Shown: positions 8,497-17,011, counted from the stretch's first letter. The stretch: 36,048 nt of DNA from JBOHUC01 sp050733935 (GCA_050733935.1 JBOHUC010000174.1:1-36048), one strand, 5' to 3'. Made by a program: numbers and translations. The notes: generated by a model from the letters alone, not told the origin.

Positions 8497-9843
8497 GTGA
8501 GATCGACTTGCGCACCATGCCTTTGGAAGATGGATGCGGGAAGGCGCCGAACAATGCTCTCCCTGCTGGCCAGCCTCTTCCTCGTGATCCCGGGAATCTC
8601 GCTCGCCCAGAGTCCCGAGGCATCCAGCACGGAGGGAACGAGCGCGGTGGGAGGGCCGGCCGTGCTGGACACCACCCTCGCAGCAGGAGAGGCGGACGCC
8701 CAGCTGCCCGTCAAACGAGGGCTCGCGAAGTACAACGAGTTCGACCTGGGGTTCACGACGTTTCGGTTTGGATACGGCTTCCTTGTGGACTTCACGACCT
8801 TCGCCCAGGACGACGAAGCCAAGGCGCAGGTGCCTGCCGAGTCGGACATCGGCCTCCGCGACTTCCGCCTGATGCTCAAAGGAAAGTTCAACACGAAACG
8901 GGACATCACCTGGACGTTCGGCTACATGTACGATCTCGGAGACGACGACTGGCACTTCCGCCAGACGGGACTCATGATCGGCGTCCCCGAGATCAACAGC
9001 CATTTCTTCGTCGGCCGAACGAAGGAGGGATATTCGCAGTACAAGCACATGACCGGCTACGACCTGTGGACGGTCGAGCGTAGTCCGTTCCTGGACGCGT
9101 TCATCCCCATCCTGGGGGATGGCGTCAAGTGGATCAGCGGCACCCGGAACCGTCGCCTGCTCTGGCAGCTCGGCTGGTTCAACGATTTCCTTACGGAGAA
9201 CGAGAAGTTCGCCAACTGGGACAACCAGGTCGTCGCGCGCGTCACGGCTCTTCCGGTACTCTCCAAGGACGGCCGAAAGCTCCTCCATGTGTCCGTCATG
9301 GGTCGGGATGCCGAGCCCGACCAGGGAAGTTTCCAGGCTCGTTCCCGGCCCGAGAACTACCTGGCCCCTTACTTCGTCGACACCGGGAAGTTTGCGGCCG
9401 ACCACGGTCAAACCCTGGGGTTCGAAGCCTATTACCGGTCCGGTTCCGTGCTCGTGGGCGGCGAGTACGGATGGCAGATGATGGACGCCCCGGCATCCGG
9501 GGATCCGACGTTCCATGGCGGGAATATCAGCGTCGATTGGTTCATCACGGGCGAGACGCGCAGCTACAACAACGTCAGCGCGTACTTCAACGCGGTTTCC
9601 CCGAAGAGGACGGTCTTCGAGGGTGGTCCAGGCGCGGTGGAAGGGTCGCTGAACTTCTCGTACATCGACCTCGACGCGGGAACTCTTCGTGGCGGCAAGT
9701 TCTGGAGAATCTCGCCTGCGGTCAAGTGGCACCTGATGGACTACCTGCGGGTGGAGCTGGCGTACGGCTACGGAGTACTGGATCGGTTCGACCTCAAGGG
9801 CACGACCCAGTTCTTCCAGGGTCGAATTCTCACGGCGCTGTGA
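8497..9843 (+). CDS. Phosphate-selective porin O/P family outer-membrane protein
   Basis: A 448-residue (from GTG 8497) beta-barrel protein with the features of the OprO/OprP family: an early FDLGFTTFRFGYGF strand, LRDFRLMLKGKFN, WTFGYMYD, then RTKEGYSQYKHMTGYD and SPFLDAF (normally RS.FxeAl.P), GVKWISGTRNRRLLWQLGWF, and a final segment with YLRVELAYGYG. The signal peptide core is MLSLLASLFLVIPGISLAQS. The start is uncertain: GTG 8497 has GGAGG four bases upstream, while ATG 8530 would give a more usual short signal peptide. The family forms anion-selective pores for phosphate or polyphosphate. In this operon an organic-anion role (Glu, Asp, fumarate) is possible but inferred. The protein ends in Leu rather than the usual terminal aromatic residue. 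Confidence 0.75.
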   Translation: MRSTCAPCLWKMDAGRRRTMLSLLASLFLVIPGISLAQSPEASSTEGTSAVGGPAVLDTTLAAGEADAQLPVKRGLAKYNEFDLGFTTFRFGYGFLVDFTTFAQDDEAKAQVPAESDIGLRDFRLMLKGKFNTKRDITWTFGYMYDLGDDDWHFRQTGLMIGVPEINSHFFVGRTKEGYSQYKHMTGYDLWTVERSPFLDAFIPILGDGVKWISGTRNRRLLWQLGWFNDFLTENEKFANWDNQVVARVTALPVLSKDGRKLLHVSVMGRDAEPDQGSFQARSRPENYLAPYFVDTGKFAADHGQTLGFEAYYRSGSVLVGGEYGWQMMDAPASGDPTFHGGNISVDWFITGETRSYNNVSAYFNAVSPKRTVFEGGPGAVEGSLNFSYIDLDAGTLRGGKFWRISPAVKWHLMDYLRVELAYGYGVLDRFDLKGTTQFFQGRILTAL

Positions 9844-9874
9844 GCGATCCTTCCGGGGCTCCTCGGACGATGCC

Positions 9875-11509
9875 ATGAGACTCATGTTCACTCTCGTGAC
9901 GGCAGGACTGATCCTGGCGTTCCTGCCCTCCACGGCCGGTGCCCAACGACCGGTGAGTCTGGATTCCGCTCGCACGGAGTCCGGATCGGTGCCGGTCGTG
10001 GTGTGGAACCGGGAGATCACCCGGTTCCGGGCGCCGGTCGAGGGCATCCCTCCGGCGGAGCGCGCTCGCTCCGCGGAGCGTCGCCTGCTCGAGATTCCCT
10101 CCGACCTTCCTTCCTATCGTGTCGAAGTCCGTCCGATCGCCATCGGGCCGGATTCCGGTGTCGTCATCCTCGTCAACTCCACGCTCGCATTCGGGCTGTC
10201 CGTCTGGGACGCCGATCGGAGCTCGGGCGAGACGCTCGATCAGGTGTCGCAACAGGCGGTCTCGAACGTGAGAGCCTGGCTCGCGGACCGGAACGATCAG
10301 TTGCGCTGGTCGACCGTCCTGCGCGGGCTCGCATGGGCTCTCGCGGCCACGCTTCTCGCGGTCCTTCTGCTGACCGGGCTGCTCTGGGCTCATCGGCGAG
10401 CGGTCACCTGGCTCGAGAAATCCGCCGCCGCCTCGAAGAAGCCCATGCAGGTCGGGAGGGCCGACTTGAGGCCCTACGTCCACGCGCTCGAAGCCGGTCT
10501 CCTGCGAACGGCCACATGGGCGCTCGGGGCGGCGATCACGTACCTCTGGCTCACGTTCGTGCTGAGCCAGTTTGCCTACACGCGGCCCTGGGGCCAGGAG
10601 CTCGGCGACTTCATCGTGGGAGTGTTCCGGGATCTCGGCCTGGGCATCCTCAATTCGATTCCGAATCTTTTCGTCGTCTTTGTGATCTTCCTCATCGCGC
10701 GGATGCTCGGCCGGATCGCGACCGCGTTCTTTCGGACGGCGGAATCGCAGTGGATGCACGTCGAGATCGCGCGGGCCACGCGCCGTCTCGTCGTCGCGCT
10801 GCTCTGGATCTTCGCGATCGTCGTCGCCTATCCGTATCTCCCGGGATCGGGAACCGCGGCTTTCCAGGGCGTGAGCGTCTTCATCGGGCTCATGGTCTCC
10901 CTCGGATCGAGCGGCATCGTGAGCCAGGTGCTCGGCGGGCTGGTCGTCGTCTACACGCGCGCGTTCACCGCGGGAGATTACGTTCGCATCGCGGAGAACG
11001 AGGGAACGGTGACCGAGATCGGGGCGCTCGCGGCCAAGGTGACGACGGTCCGGAAGGAGGAGATCACGATTCCGTACTCGGTGCTCGTGAGCTCCGCCAC
11101 GATCAACTACTCCCGCCAGGCGAGAGAGGGCGGGGCGATCGTCGCGACCGATGTTGCGGTCGGATACGATGTCGCGTGGCGCCAGGTCGTGGCCCTTCTG
11201 GTCGAGGCGGCGCACCGGACGTCACCCGTCCTCACCGATCCCGCCCCCCGGGTCCAAATGCGCGACCTCGGATCCTTCGCCGTGGAGTACCGCCTTCTTT
11301 TCCGGATCGCGCGGCCCGCAGAGCGTTACATCGTGCTTTCCGAGCTGCACTCGAACATCCTCGATGCGTTCAACGAACACGGCGTGCAGATCATGACGCC
11401 GGCCTTCGAGGGGCAACCCGAAAGCCGCCTGGTCGTGCCGAAGAGCGCGTGGTACGCCGCGCCCGCTCCAGGGGACGAGTCGGCCGCCGGTCCGGGGCGT
11501 TCCTCCTGA
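9875..11509 (+). CDS. MscS-family mechanosensitive channel with exported N-terminal domain
   Basis: A 544-residue inner-membrane protein. A cleavable signal peptide (to about residue 24, STAGAQ) and a soluble region of about 120 residues precede transmembrane helices (about 149-173, 205-230, 255-290, 300-320). The conserved MscS core follows: a Gly/Ala-rich pore helix around 330-355 (GLMVSLGSSGIVSQVLGG), the beta domain with FTAGDYVRIAENEGTVTEIG, and the alpha/beta C-terminal vestibule. These channels open under membrane tension and release small solutes. It begins 31 bp after the porin stop. In Corynebacterium an MscS homologue exports glutamate (established), so glutamate or osmolyte flow is a reasonable but untested reading here. 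Confidence 0.88.
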   Translation: MRLMFTLVTAGLILAFLPSTAGAQRPVSLDSARTESGSVPVVVWNREITRFRAPVEGIPPAERARSAERRLLEIPSDLPSYRVEVRPIAIGPDSGVVILVNSTLAFGLSVWDADRSSGETLDQVSQQAVSNVRAWLADRNDQLRWSTVLRGLAWALAATLLAVLLLTGLLWAHRRAVTWLEKSAAASKKPMQVGRADLRPYVHALEAGLLRTATWALGAAITYLWLTFVLSQFAYTRPWGQELGDFIVGVFRDLGLGILNSIPNLFVVFVIFLIARMLGRIATAFFRTAESQWMHVEIARATRRLVVALLWIFAIVVAYPYLPGSGTAAFQGVSVFIGLMVSLGSSGIVSQVLGGLVVVYTRAFTAGDYVRIAENEGTVTEIGALAAKVTTVRKEEITIPYSVLVSSATINYSRQAREGGAIVATDVAVGYDVAWRQVVALLVEAAHRTSPVLTDPAPRVQMRDLGSFAVEYRLLFRIARPAERYIVLSELHSNILDAFNEHGVQIMTPAFEGQPESRLVVPKSAWYAAPAPGDESAAGPGRSS

Positions 11510-11564
11510 CCCATTCACGCCGGGGGACATCACCATGAGGACACAACTGGAGGAGGAGAAGGAC

Positions 11565-12128
11565 ATGGCTCAGCAACAGGAGAAGGATTGGACGAAACCG
11601 CAGGCGCTGGCGATTCCGAAGGAGGGCTATCTCAAGCTGGAGCAGGGGAAGTACGGACCGAAGTTCCCGAAAACCCCGGCGTGCCACGGCTTCACGATCA
11701 TCGCGAAGGTCAAGGCGGGACGCGAGGACGCCGTGCGCACGTACGGCCTCAAGATTCAGCAGGCGCTCGAGGGCGCTCCCGACGTGCTCGCGCCCCTCAA
11801 GCTTCACTACCTGCGCTGGGTGCTGTTCGACATCGGGAACGGCCTGCACTTCATGTACCAGGGCATCTTCGACACGGACTTCGACAAGTACACCGACGAT
11901 GCCGTCGCACTTTTCTCCGCCACCGGGATCGACACGGTGTTCGAGAACCTCGAAGGCTTCCCGGAGGACTGGAAGACGAACGTGCCGGCGTTCATCAAGT
12001 TCGTGCGCGAGCACCAGCGGCCGAGCTTCCTCGAGTACGGCGAATACCCGTACGTCACTGCCGAGGAGATCAAGAAGGCGCTCCGTTTGAAGAAGGCCTT
12101 CACCGAAGCCCTCGATCAGATGCAGTGA
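11565..12128 (+). CDS. Uncharacterised alpha/beta protein linked to DyP peroxidase operon
   Basis: A 187-residue soluble protein without signal peptide or membrane helix. The central part (HGFTIIAKVKAGREDAVR, then LHYLRWVLFDIG, then FDTDFDKYTDDAVALF, then ENLEGFP) alternates strand and helix like a ferredoxin-like/dimeric alpha-beta barrel, the same fold used by DyP peroxidases and ABM proteins. The FD-DxDKYxDD block resembles a pattern in uncharacterised proteins associated with peroxidases (from memory). The ATG at 11565 is preferred because GGAGGAGGAG lies six bases upstream; an in-frame ATG at 11535 is possible. It is 24 bp before the SthA-like gene. The function is unknown. Confidence 0.65.
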   Translation: MAQQQEKDWTKPQALAIPKEGYLKLEQGKYGPKFPKTPACHGFTIIAKVKAGREDAVRTYGLKIQQALEGAPDVLAPLKLHYLRWVLFDIGNGLHFMYQGIFDTDFDKYTDDAVALFSATGIDTVFENLEGFPEDWKTNVPAFIKFVREHQRPSFLEYGEYPYVTAEEIKKALRLKKAFTEALDQMQ

Positions 12129-12152
12129 GCATCGCGTGCCCGGGAGGGCTGG

Positions 12153-13580
12153 ATGACGGACAACTATGACCTGATTGCAATCGGCGCGGGGCCGGCCGGA
12201 GAGAGCGCGACCGAGCTCGCGGCTTTCTTCGGACATCGCTCCGCCGTCATCGAGAAGAATCGCCCGGGCGGAACCGTGACGACGACGGGCGGCGTTCCGA
12301 CGAAGACGCTCCGTGAAGCGGCGCTGTACTTCTCGGGATTGTGTGAGAAGGACGTGTACGGCCTTCGGATCGAGACGACGCCGGAGGTCGCGACCGACGT
12401 CATCCGGGACAGAACGCAAAACGTCTGCGCAACGCTCCAGGATCTGACCGAGCACAACATCGCGAAGCGGAACGTGGCCTACGTGCAGGGGACCGCGCGC
12501 TTCGAATCCGACGGGAGCCTCCTCGTGACGGGTGTGGAGGGCGAACGGCGGATGCGCGCGAAGGCGGTTCTGATCGCGACGGGCTCGCGTCCGCTCCGGC
12601 CGCAGAACATTCCGTTCGACCTTCCCGGGGTTTGCGACACGGACACCGTCCTCGAGCTCGGGCGGGTCCCGAAGGACATCCTGATCGTGGGCGGCGGGCC
12701 GGTGGGCGTCGAGTTCGCGACCATCTGTCACGCGCTCGGCGCACGCGTGACGCTCCTCGATCGCGGGAAACGCCTTCTTACCATGATGGACGGCGAGGTG
12801 TCCGGCCACATGGAGAAGCTCTTCAAGAGCTGGGGTGTGACCGTGCTCGTCGATGCGACTGTGGAGAGCGTGGCCCGGCGCGGCGAAGGACTCGAGGCGA
12901 GGCTCTCGACCGGGGAGACGCTTGCGCCCGACACGGTTCTCTTCGCGGCGGGGCGCGTGGCGAACACGGAGCATCTCGGGCTCGACGCCGCAGGAGTGGG
13001 GCTCGATTCGCGGGGCCGAATCCTCGTCGACATCAACTTCCGCACCACCGCAAAGGGCGTGTACGCCGCAGGCGATGTTCTCGGGCCCACGCTCGCCTCG
13101 GTCGCGATGGAGCAGGGCCGGGTCGCCGTCTGTCACGCATTCGGAATCCCGTTCGAGGGAGTCGTCGATCCGAGTCCGGTCTCGGCCGTTTACGGAATGC
13201 CGGAAGTCTCGGGAGCGGGTCTCACCGAGGAGCAGTGCCGCGAGCAGGGGCTGCAGTACGAGGTCGGCCGCGCCGATCTCGCGCTCACGCCGCGGGGCGC
13301 GATCGCGGGCCGCGGAGGACTGCTCAAGCTCATTTTCTTGAAGGACAGTCGCAAGCTCGTCGGCGTCCACTGCATCGGCGACATCGCGTCCGAGATCGTA
13401 GGAATCGGGCAAATGCTCCTTCGCTGCGGCGGCACGGTCAACACGATCGCGAACATGTCCATGAACACGCCGACCTACAGCTACGCGTACAAGTACGCGG
13501 CTTTCGACGGCCTGCGGAAGGTCGCGACCTCCCGGCAGCCTGTGACCGCGCATCCCGTGAAGGAGGGGGGAATCCGATGA
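12153..13580 (+). CDS. SthA-like flavoprotein (soluble pyridine nucleotide transhydrogenase family) lacking redox cysteines
   Basis: A 475-residue protein of the dihydrolipoamide-dehydrogenase/SthA superfamily. The FAD site GAGPAG (11-16), the second nucleotide motif VGGGPVGVEFA and the FAD-binding VYAAGD block are intact, and the dimer domain is complete. In disulfide reductases the active-site pair sits in GGTC-x4-C-IPSK. Here the equivalent stretch is GGTVTTTGGVPTK (39-51), so both cysteines are replaced (Val42, Gly47). The C-terminal HPT-SE base motif is replaced by TPTYSYAYKYAAFDGL, close to E. coli SthA (YPTMAEAYRVAALxGL), which also lacks the disulfide. Hydride transfer between NADPH and NAD is therefore the best guess. 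GGGAGGG precedes the ATG, and the stop overlaps the next start (ATGA). The peroxidase operon context suggests a cofactor-supply role, which is inferred. Confidence 0.75.
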   Translation: MTDNYDLIAIGAGPAGESATELAAFFGHRSAVIEKNRPGGTVTTTGGVPTKTLREAALYFSGLCEKDVYGLRIETTPEVATDVIRDRTQNVCATLQDLTEHNIAKRNVAYVQGTARFESDGSLLVTGVEGERRMRAKAVLIATGSRPLRPQNIPFDLPGVCDTDTVLELGRVPKDILIVGGGPVGVEFATICHALGARVTLLDRGKRLLTMMDGEVSGHMEKLFKSWGVTVLVDATVESVARRGEGLEARLSTGETLAPDTVLFAAGRVANTEHLGLDAAGVGLDSRGRILVDINFRTTAKGVYAAGDVLGPTLASVAMEQGRVAVCHAFGIPFEGVVDPSPVSAVYGMPEVSGAGLTEEQCREQGLQYEVGRADLALTPRGAIAGRGGLLKLIFLKDSRKLVGVHCIGDIASEIVGIGQMLLRCGGTVNTIANMSMNTPTYSYAYKYAAFDGLRKVATSRQPVTAHPVKEGGIR

Positions 13581-14599
13581 CCGTTCAGACACAGACTCCG
13601 GCGCGCACCTACAACCAGGCCCACACCGCGCGAAAGTACAAGCCCGGGACCCGCCGGTTCTCGGTCTACTGGGCGTGGAGCTACCCGTGGGAATCGAATC
13701 GGGACGTCACCGAGCTCGACAACCGCTTTTCGACCATGACCGAGGTCCGCCGCGTCGCCTGGCCGAACTATGAATCGGTCGAGTACTCGGAGCGCATGTT
13801 CCTGCAGGGCATCGCCGGAACCCTCGAGTTGTTCCATCTCTCGCTCGTGAGCTTCCAGAACGTCGTGGGGGCGACCTCGGGTCATCCGGTCGGCGTGTTC
13901 CAGCGCATCGACCAGGCGGGCCAGCGGCTCCCGATCGACGAGCGCATCCTCGCGGACACGGACACGCTCATGGTCTTCGGCCTCGATCACATGGTCACGG
14001 AGCAGGACGCGTCGGCGGAGGAAATCGAGGCGCTCCAGAACTTCCTCTCGCGCGAAGGCACCTGCCTCATCCTGGGTCCGCATCATGACGTCGGCGCTTC
14101 GACCGACGTGAAGCAGCTCGCCATGGAGTACAAGCACCACGGCGATCCGCTCGTGCCGCGGCAGCAGCGCTTCGGGAAGTACACGCGATCGCTCATGAAG
14201 GGGCTCGGCGTGCCGGTCGAGAACCGCTGGGGCCTCCGTCCGGCCACGGTCGCGGGAAGCAAGCAGCAGCCTGTTCCGCTGCTCAAGGCGGAGGACCTCG
14301 ACAAGCGCGGCTGGCTCGAGGGCGTCCCGACGTTCAACTTCCACATGCACCTGCCGCACTATGCGGTGACCACGGACGACCCGAAGGCGATCCACGTGCT
14401 GGCCCGCCAGCCGGTCGACACGACACGGCCGCATCCTTACGTGGAAGCGGGGAACAAGGATTTCAACATGTTCCTCTGGATGCCGCCGAGCGGGAAGCGG
14501 GCGGGGGACATCCTGCTCGCGGATTCGACGATCTTCACGACGCTCTTCGGCGGCGACGAGAGCCTCGAGCGGTTCTGGAGAAACCTAGCCACCAAGTGA
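13577..14599 (+). CDS. Unrecognised protein, possible class-I-amidotransferase-like fold
   Basis: A 340-residue soluble protein whose family I do not recognise. The middle (LADTDTLMVFGLDHMVTEQD, then a helix EEIEALQNFLSREG, then TCLILGPHHDVGAS, residues 126-175) has the strand-helix-strand rhythm of GATase1-like or flavodoxin-like domains that judge whether to switch a process on. The GPHHDVG motif (167-173) with paired histidines is a candidate active or metal site. Another His-rich segment, FNFHMHLPHYAV, lies near residue 255. It is rich in aromatic residues and has no signal peptide. The start overlaps the SthA-like stop by four bases (ATGA) behind AGGAGGGGGG, and its own stop overlaps the next start, so it is co-translated with both neighbours. 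Confidence 0.6.
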   Translation: MTVQTQTPARTYNQAHTARKYKPGTRRFSVYWAWSYPWESNRDVTELDNRFSTMTEVRRVAWPNYESVEYSERMFLQGIAGTLELFHLSLVSFQNVVGATSGHPVGVFQRIDQAGQRLPIDERILADTDTLMVFGLDHMVTEQDASAEEIEALQNFLSREGTCLILGPHHDVGASTDVKQLAMEYKHHGDPLVPRQQRFGKYTRSLMKGLGVPVENRWGLRPATVAGSKQQPVPLLKAEDLDKRGWLEGVPTFNFHMHLPHYAVTTDDPKAIHVLARQPVDTTRPHPYVEAGNKDFNMFLWMPPSGKRAGDILLADSTIFTTLFGGDESLERFWRNLATK

Positions 14600-15540
14600 T
14601 GCGATGGCACCTTTGCGTGGAAGGGCCAGGGGCGGTCGGTCTCGCGGTCGCGCTCGCGCTCGCGCTCGGCGCGGCGAATCGCGCGGAAGCGCAAAACCGC
14701 GGCGCGTACCCGCTCGGCATGACGGCCACGAGCGCAGGAACGCTGCCGGCCGCGGGATTCACCTATGCGAACCAGCTCATTTTCTATTCCCGCGACGAGG
14801 CGAAGGACGACGATGGGAACACCCTCCCCGTGTCGGGAAAGAACTCGGTCCTCATGGACATGAACACCATCACCTGCGTGAGCGGCTTTCGTGTCCTGGG
14901 AGCCCGTTACGCGGCCGCGGCCACGATCCCGCTCGCGGTGAACAGCCTCGCGTCGGATGACCTCGGAGTGACGAAGGGCGGGGCGGGCCTCGCAGATTCC
15001 TACTACATTCCCGCCATCCTGGGCTGGAGCGGGGAAGACACGTTCATCAAGGCCTTCTACGGATTTCTTGCTCCGACGGGAAAGTTCGAAGCCGGGGCGG
15101 ACGACAACGTCGGCTCGGGTTACTGGACGCATACGATTGCCTCGGGGCAAACATTCCACTTCACGAGCAGCAGGGCTCTCACGTTCTCCGCGCTCCAGAT
15201 GTACGAGTGGCATACGACGCAGGAGGGAACCGGCGTTCACCCGGGCGATACGTTCGAACTGGACTCCTCGCTTCTCGGAACGCTCGAGAACAGCGAGGAG
15301 TTCCGGCTCCAGGCCGGTCCCGCCGGGTATCTGCAGCGGCAGACGACCGCAAAGACGGGGCCCGGGGTCGATGCCGCCGAGAAGGAGGAGCGCTACGCGG
15401 TGAACGCGCTCGGCCTCGCGGCGAGCGGAGCGTTTCCGAAGGCGCGGGCGAGCGTCACGCTCAAGGTGTTCAAGGAATTCGAGAATCGCGCGACGTACCA
15501 GGGCTATTCGGTGCAGCTCCTGGGAGTCATTGGTCTTTGA
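14599..15540 (+). CDS. Outer-membrane protein of the phenol-degradation MetA-pathway family (putative)
   Basis: A 313-residue precursor with a long Ala/Leu/Val signal sequence ending near AEAQ. The mature part starts RGAYPLGMTATSAGTLPAAGF and has repeated short amphipathic strands (ADSYYIPAILGW, FIKAFYGFLAPTGKFEAG, NVGSGYWTHTIASGQT), the pattern of the PF13557-type outer-membrane family found near aromatic-degradation genes. It probably forms a beta-barrel for hydrophobic compounds, but the family assignment is by pattern only. The ATG at 14599 overlaps the upstream stop (TGATG); a GTG one codon earlier is also possible. The DyP peroxidase start follows 10 bp after the stop. Confidence 0.6.
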   Translation: MRWHLCVEGPGAVGLAVALALALGAANRAEAQNRGAYPLGMTATSAGTLPAAGFTYANQLIFYSRDEAKDDDGNTLPVSGKNSVLMDMNTITCVSGFRVLGARYAAAATIPLAVNSLASDDLGVTKGGAGLADSYYIPAILGWSGEDTFIKAFYGFLAPTGKFEAGADDNVGSGYWTHTIASGQTFHFTSSRALTFSALQMYEWHTTQEGTGVHPGDTFELDSSLLGTLENSEEFRLQAGPAGYLQRQTTAKTGPGVDAAEKEERYAVNALGLAASGAFPKARASVTLKVFKEFENRATYQGYSVQLLGVIGL

Positions 15541-15550
15541 GGAGACGGTC

Positions 15551-16909
15551 ATGGCGCAGATCGGCGGTAAGAGTGCAGGCGTGAACGAAGGGAAGCTCGA
15601 GCTCGAGGACATTCAAAGTGGGGTGCTTCGCCCGCAGCCGGCGCCGTATGCCGCGACGTACGTCCTGATTCGGATCGACGACCGGAAGGCGGGGCGCGAG
15701 CTCATGAAGAGGCTCGCGGACGTGGTCGCCTCGGCCGCGCACCCGGAGAGCCCGACGCGCGACACGTGGGTGAGCGCGTCGCTGAGCTTTCAGGGCCTGA
15801 AGGCGCTCGGGGTGCCGCAGGAGTCGCTCGATTCTTTCCCGCCCGAGTTCAGGGAGGGCATGGCAGCGCGCGCCAGGATGCTCGGCGACACCGGCGAGAA
15901 CAGCCCCGAGAACTGGGAAAAGCCGCTCGGCTCCCCCGAGGTCCACGTCGTCGTGACCGCGATTGCGCCCGATCAGGCGCAGCTCGAGCAGGCTTTCGCG
16001 CGCGCGCAGAAGACGTTTCGCGAGTTGAAAGGCGTGACCGCGATCTGGCGGCAGGACTGCCATGCGTTGCCGAGCGAAAAGGAGCCGTTCGGGTACAAGG
16101 ATGGGATCAGCCATCCCGCGATTGAAGGAAGCGGCGTCCCTGGCACGAATCCGGGCGAGAAGCCGCTCAAGCCCGGCGAATTCGTGCTTGGGTATCCGGA
16201 CGAGATGGGCGACACGCCAACTCCGCCGCAGCCGGACGTGCTCGGCCGGAACGGAAGCTATGTGGTGTTCCGAAAGCTGCATCAGCGCGTCGCGGCGTTC
16301 CGGCAGTACCTCAAGACCCAGGCGTCGAGCCCCGAGGACGAGGAGCTTCTGGCCGCGAAGATGATGGGGCGCTGGAGGAGCGGGGCGCCGCTTGCGCGCT
16401 GTCCGATGCACGACGATCCCGCGCTCGGTTCCGACGCTGCGCGCAACAACGATTTCCTGTTCAAGGAAGAAGACGCGATCGGCTACAAGACGCCCAAGGG
16501 GTCGCATATCCGCCGCATGAACCCGCGCGATTCGGACGTGGCGGGCGTCGTGCGCATCCACCGCATGATCCGTCGCGGCACGGCTTACGGTCCGCTGCTT
16601 CCGGAAGGCGTTCTCGAGGACGACGGGGTCGATCGCGGCCTCATGTTCGCATTCGTGGGCGCGCATCTCGGACGCCAGTTCGAGTTCGTCCAGTCGGAGT
16701 GGATGAACAATAGCGAATTCTTTTCCGGCACCACGGAAAAGGACCCGATCTCCGGCGGCAACGACGGCGACGACACCTACGACATTCCGAAGCGCCCGCT
16801 TCGGCGGCGGCTCGAGGGACTGCCGCGCTTCGTCGTGACGCGCGGCGGCGAGTACTGCTTCCTCCCGAGCCTGAGCGCCTTGAGGTGGCTGAGCGAGCTC
16901 ACGACGTAG
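15551..16909 (+). CDS. DyP-type heme peroxidase
   Basis: A 452-residue protein. Dye-decolorizing peroxidases use heme and H2O2 to oxidise dyes, phenolics and other substrates. The diagnostic GxxDG motif is present as GYKDG (181-185) with catalytic Asp184 in FGYKDGISHPA. The GSHIRRMNPRD block (318-328) supplies the likely proximal heme ligand His319, and VVRIHRMIRRGTAYG (333-347) contains the conserved distal arginine region. At 452 residues it is longer than the compact A/B classes, and the extra loops (281-315) suggest a C/D-like member. No Tat or Sec signal is visible, so it is probably cytoplasmic. The ATG at 15551 follows GAGGAGA and is the last gene of the coupled set. A short hairpin around the stop codon (16901-16913) is the only possible end signal. 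Confidence 0.92.
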   Translation: MAQIGGKSAGVNEGKLELEDIQSGVLRPQPAPYAATYVLIRIDDRKAGRELMKRLADVVASAAHPESPTRDTWVSASLSFQGLKALGVPQESLDSFPPEFREGMAARARMLGDTGENSPENWEKPLGSPEVHVVVTAIAPDQAQLEQAFARAQKTFRELKGVTAIWRQDCHALPSEKEPFGYKDGISHPAIEGSGVPGTNPGEKPLKPGEFVLGYPDEMGDTPTPPQPDVLGRNGSYVVFRKLHQRVAAFRQYLKTQASSPEDEELLAAKMMGRWRSGAPLARCPMHDDPALGSDAARNNDFLFKEEDAIGYKTPKGSHIRRMNPRDSDVAGVVRIHRMIRRGTAYGPLLPEGVLEDDGVDRGLMFAFVGAHLGRQFEFVQSEWMNNSEFFSGTTEKDPISGGNDGDDTYDIPKRPLRRRLEGLPRFVVTRGGEYCFLPSLSALRWLSELTT

Positions 16910-16932
16910 TCGTCGAAGAATTCCCGGGGGCG

Positions 16933-16941
16933 TGCTAATAT
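16933..16941 (+). promoter_or_regulatory. Possible extended -10 promoter for the kinase gene
   Basis: TGCTAATAT matches an extended -10 element (TGn plus a TATAAT-like hexamer) about 70 bp before the kinase GTG start. No good -35 is seen, as expected for extended -10 promoters. It lies in the 102-bp gap after the peroxidase gene. Confidence 0.35.
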
Positions 16942-17011
16942 CGAGCGCCCTCGCAAACGCGCGGGACCCCCCGGTGAACAGTTCAACAACACTTCTGTCG
17001 GAGGTTCGATC

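Noticed and set aside
11391..13592. 733-codon minus-strand open frame
   Set aside because: It lies opposite the alpha/beta protein and the SthA-like gene, both with clear motifs and ribosome sites; its translation has no recognisable domain.
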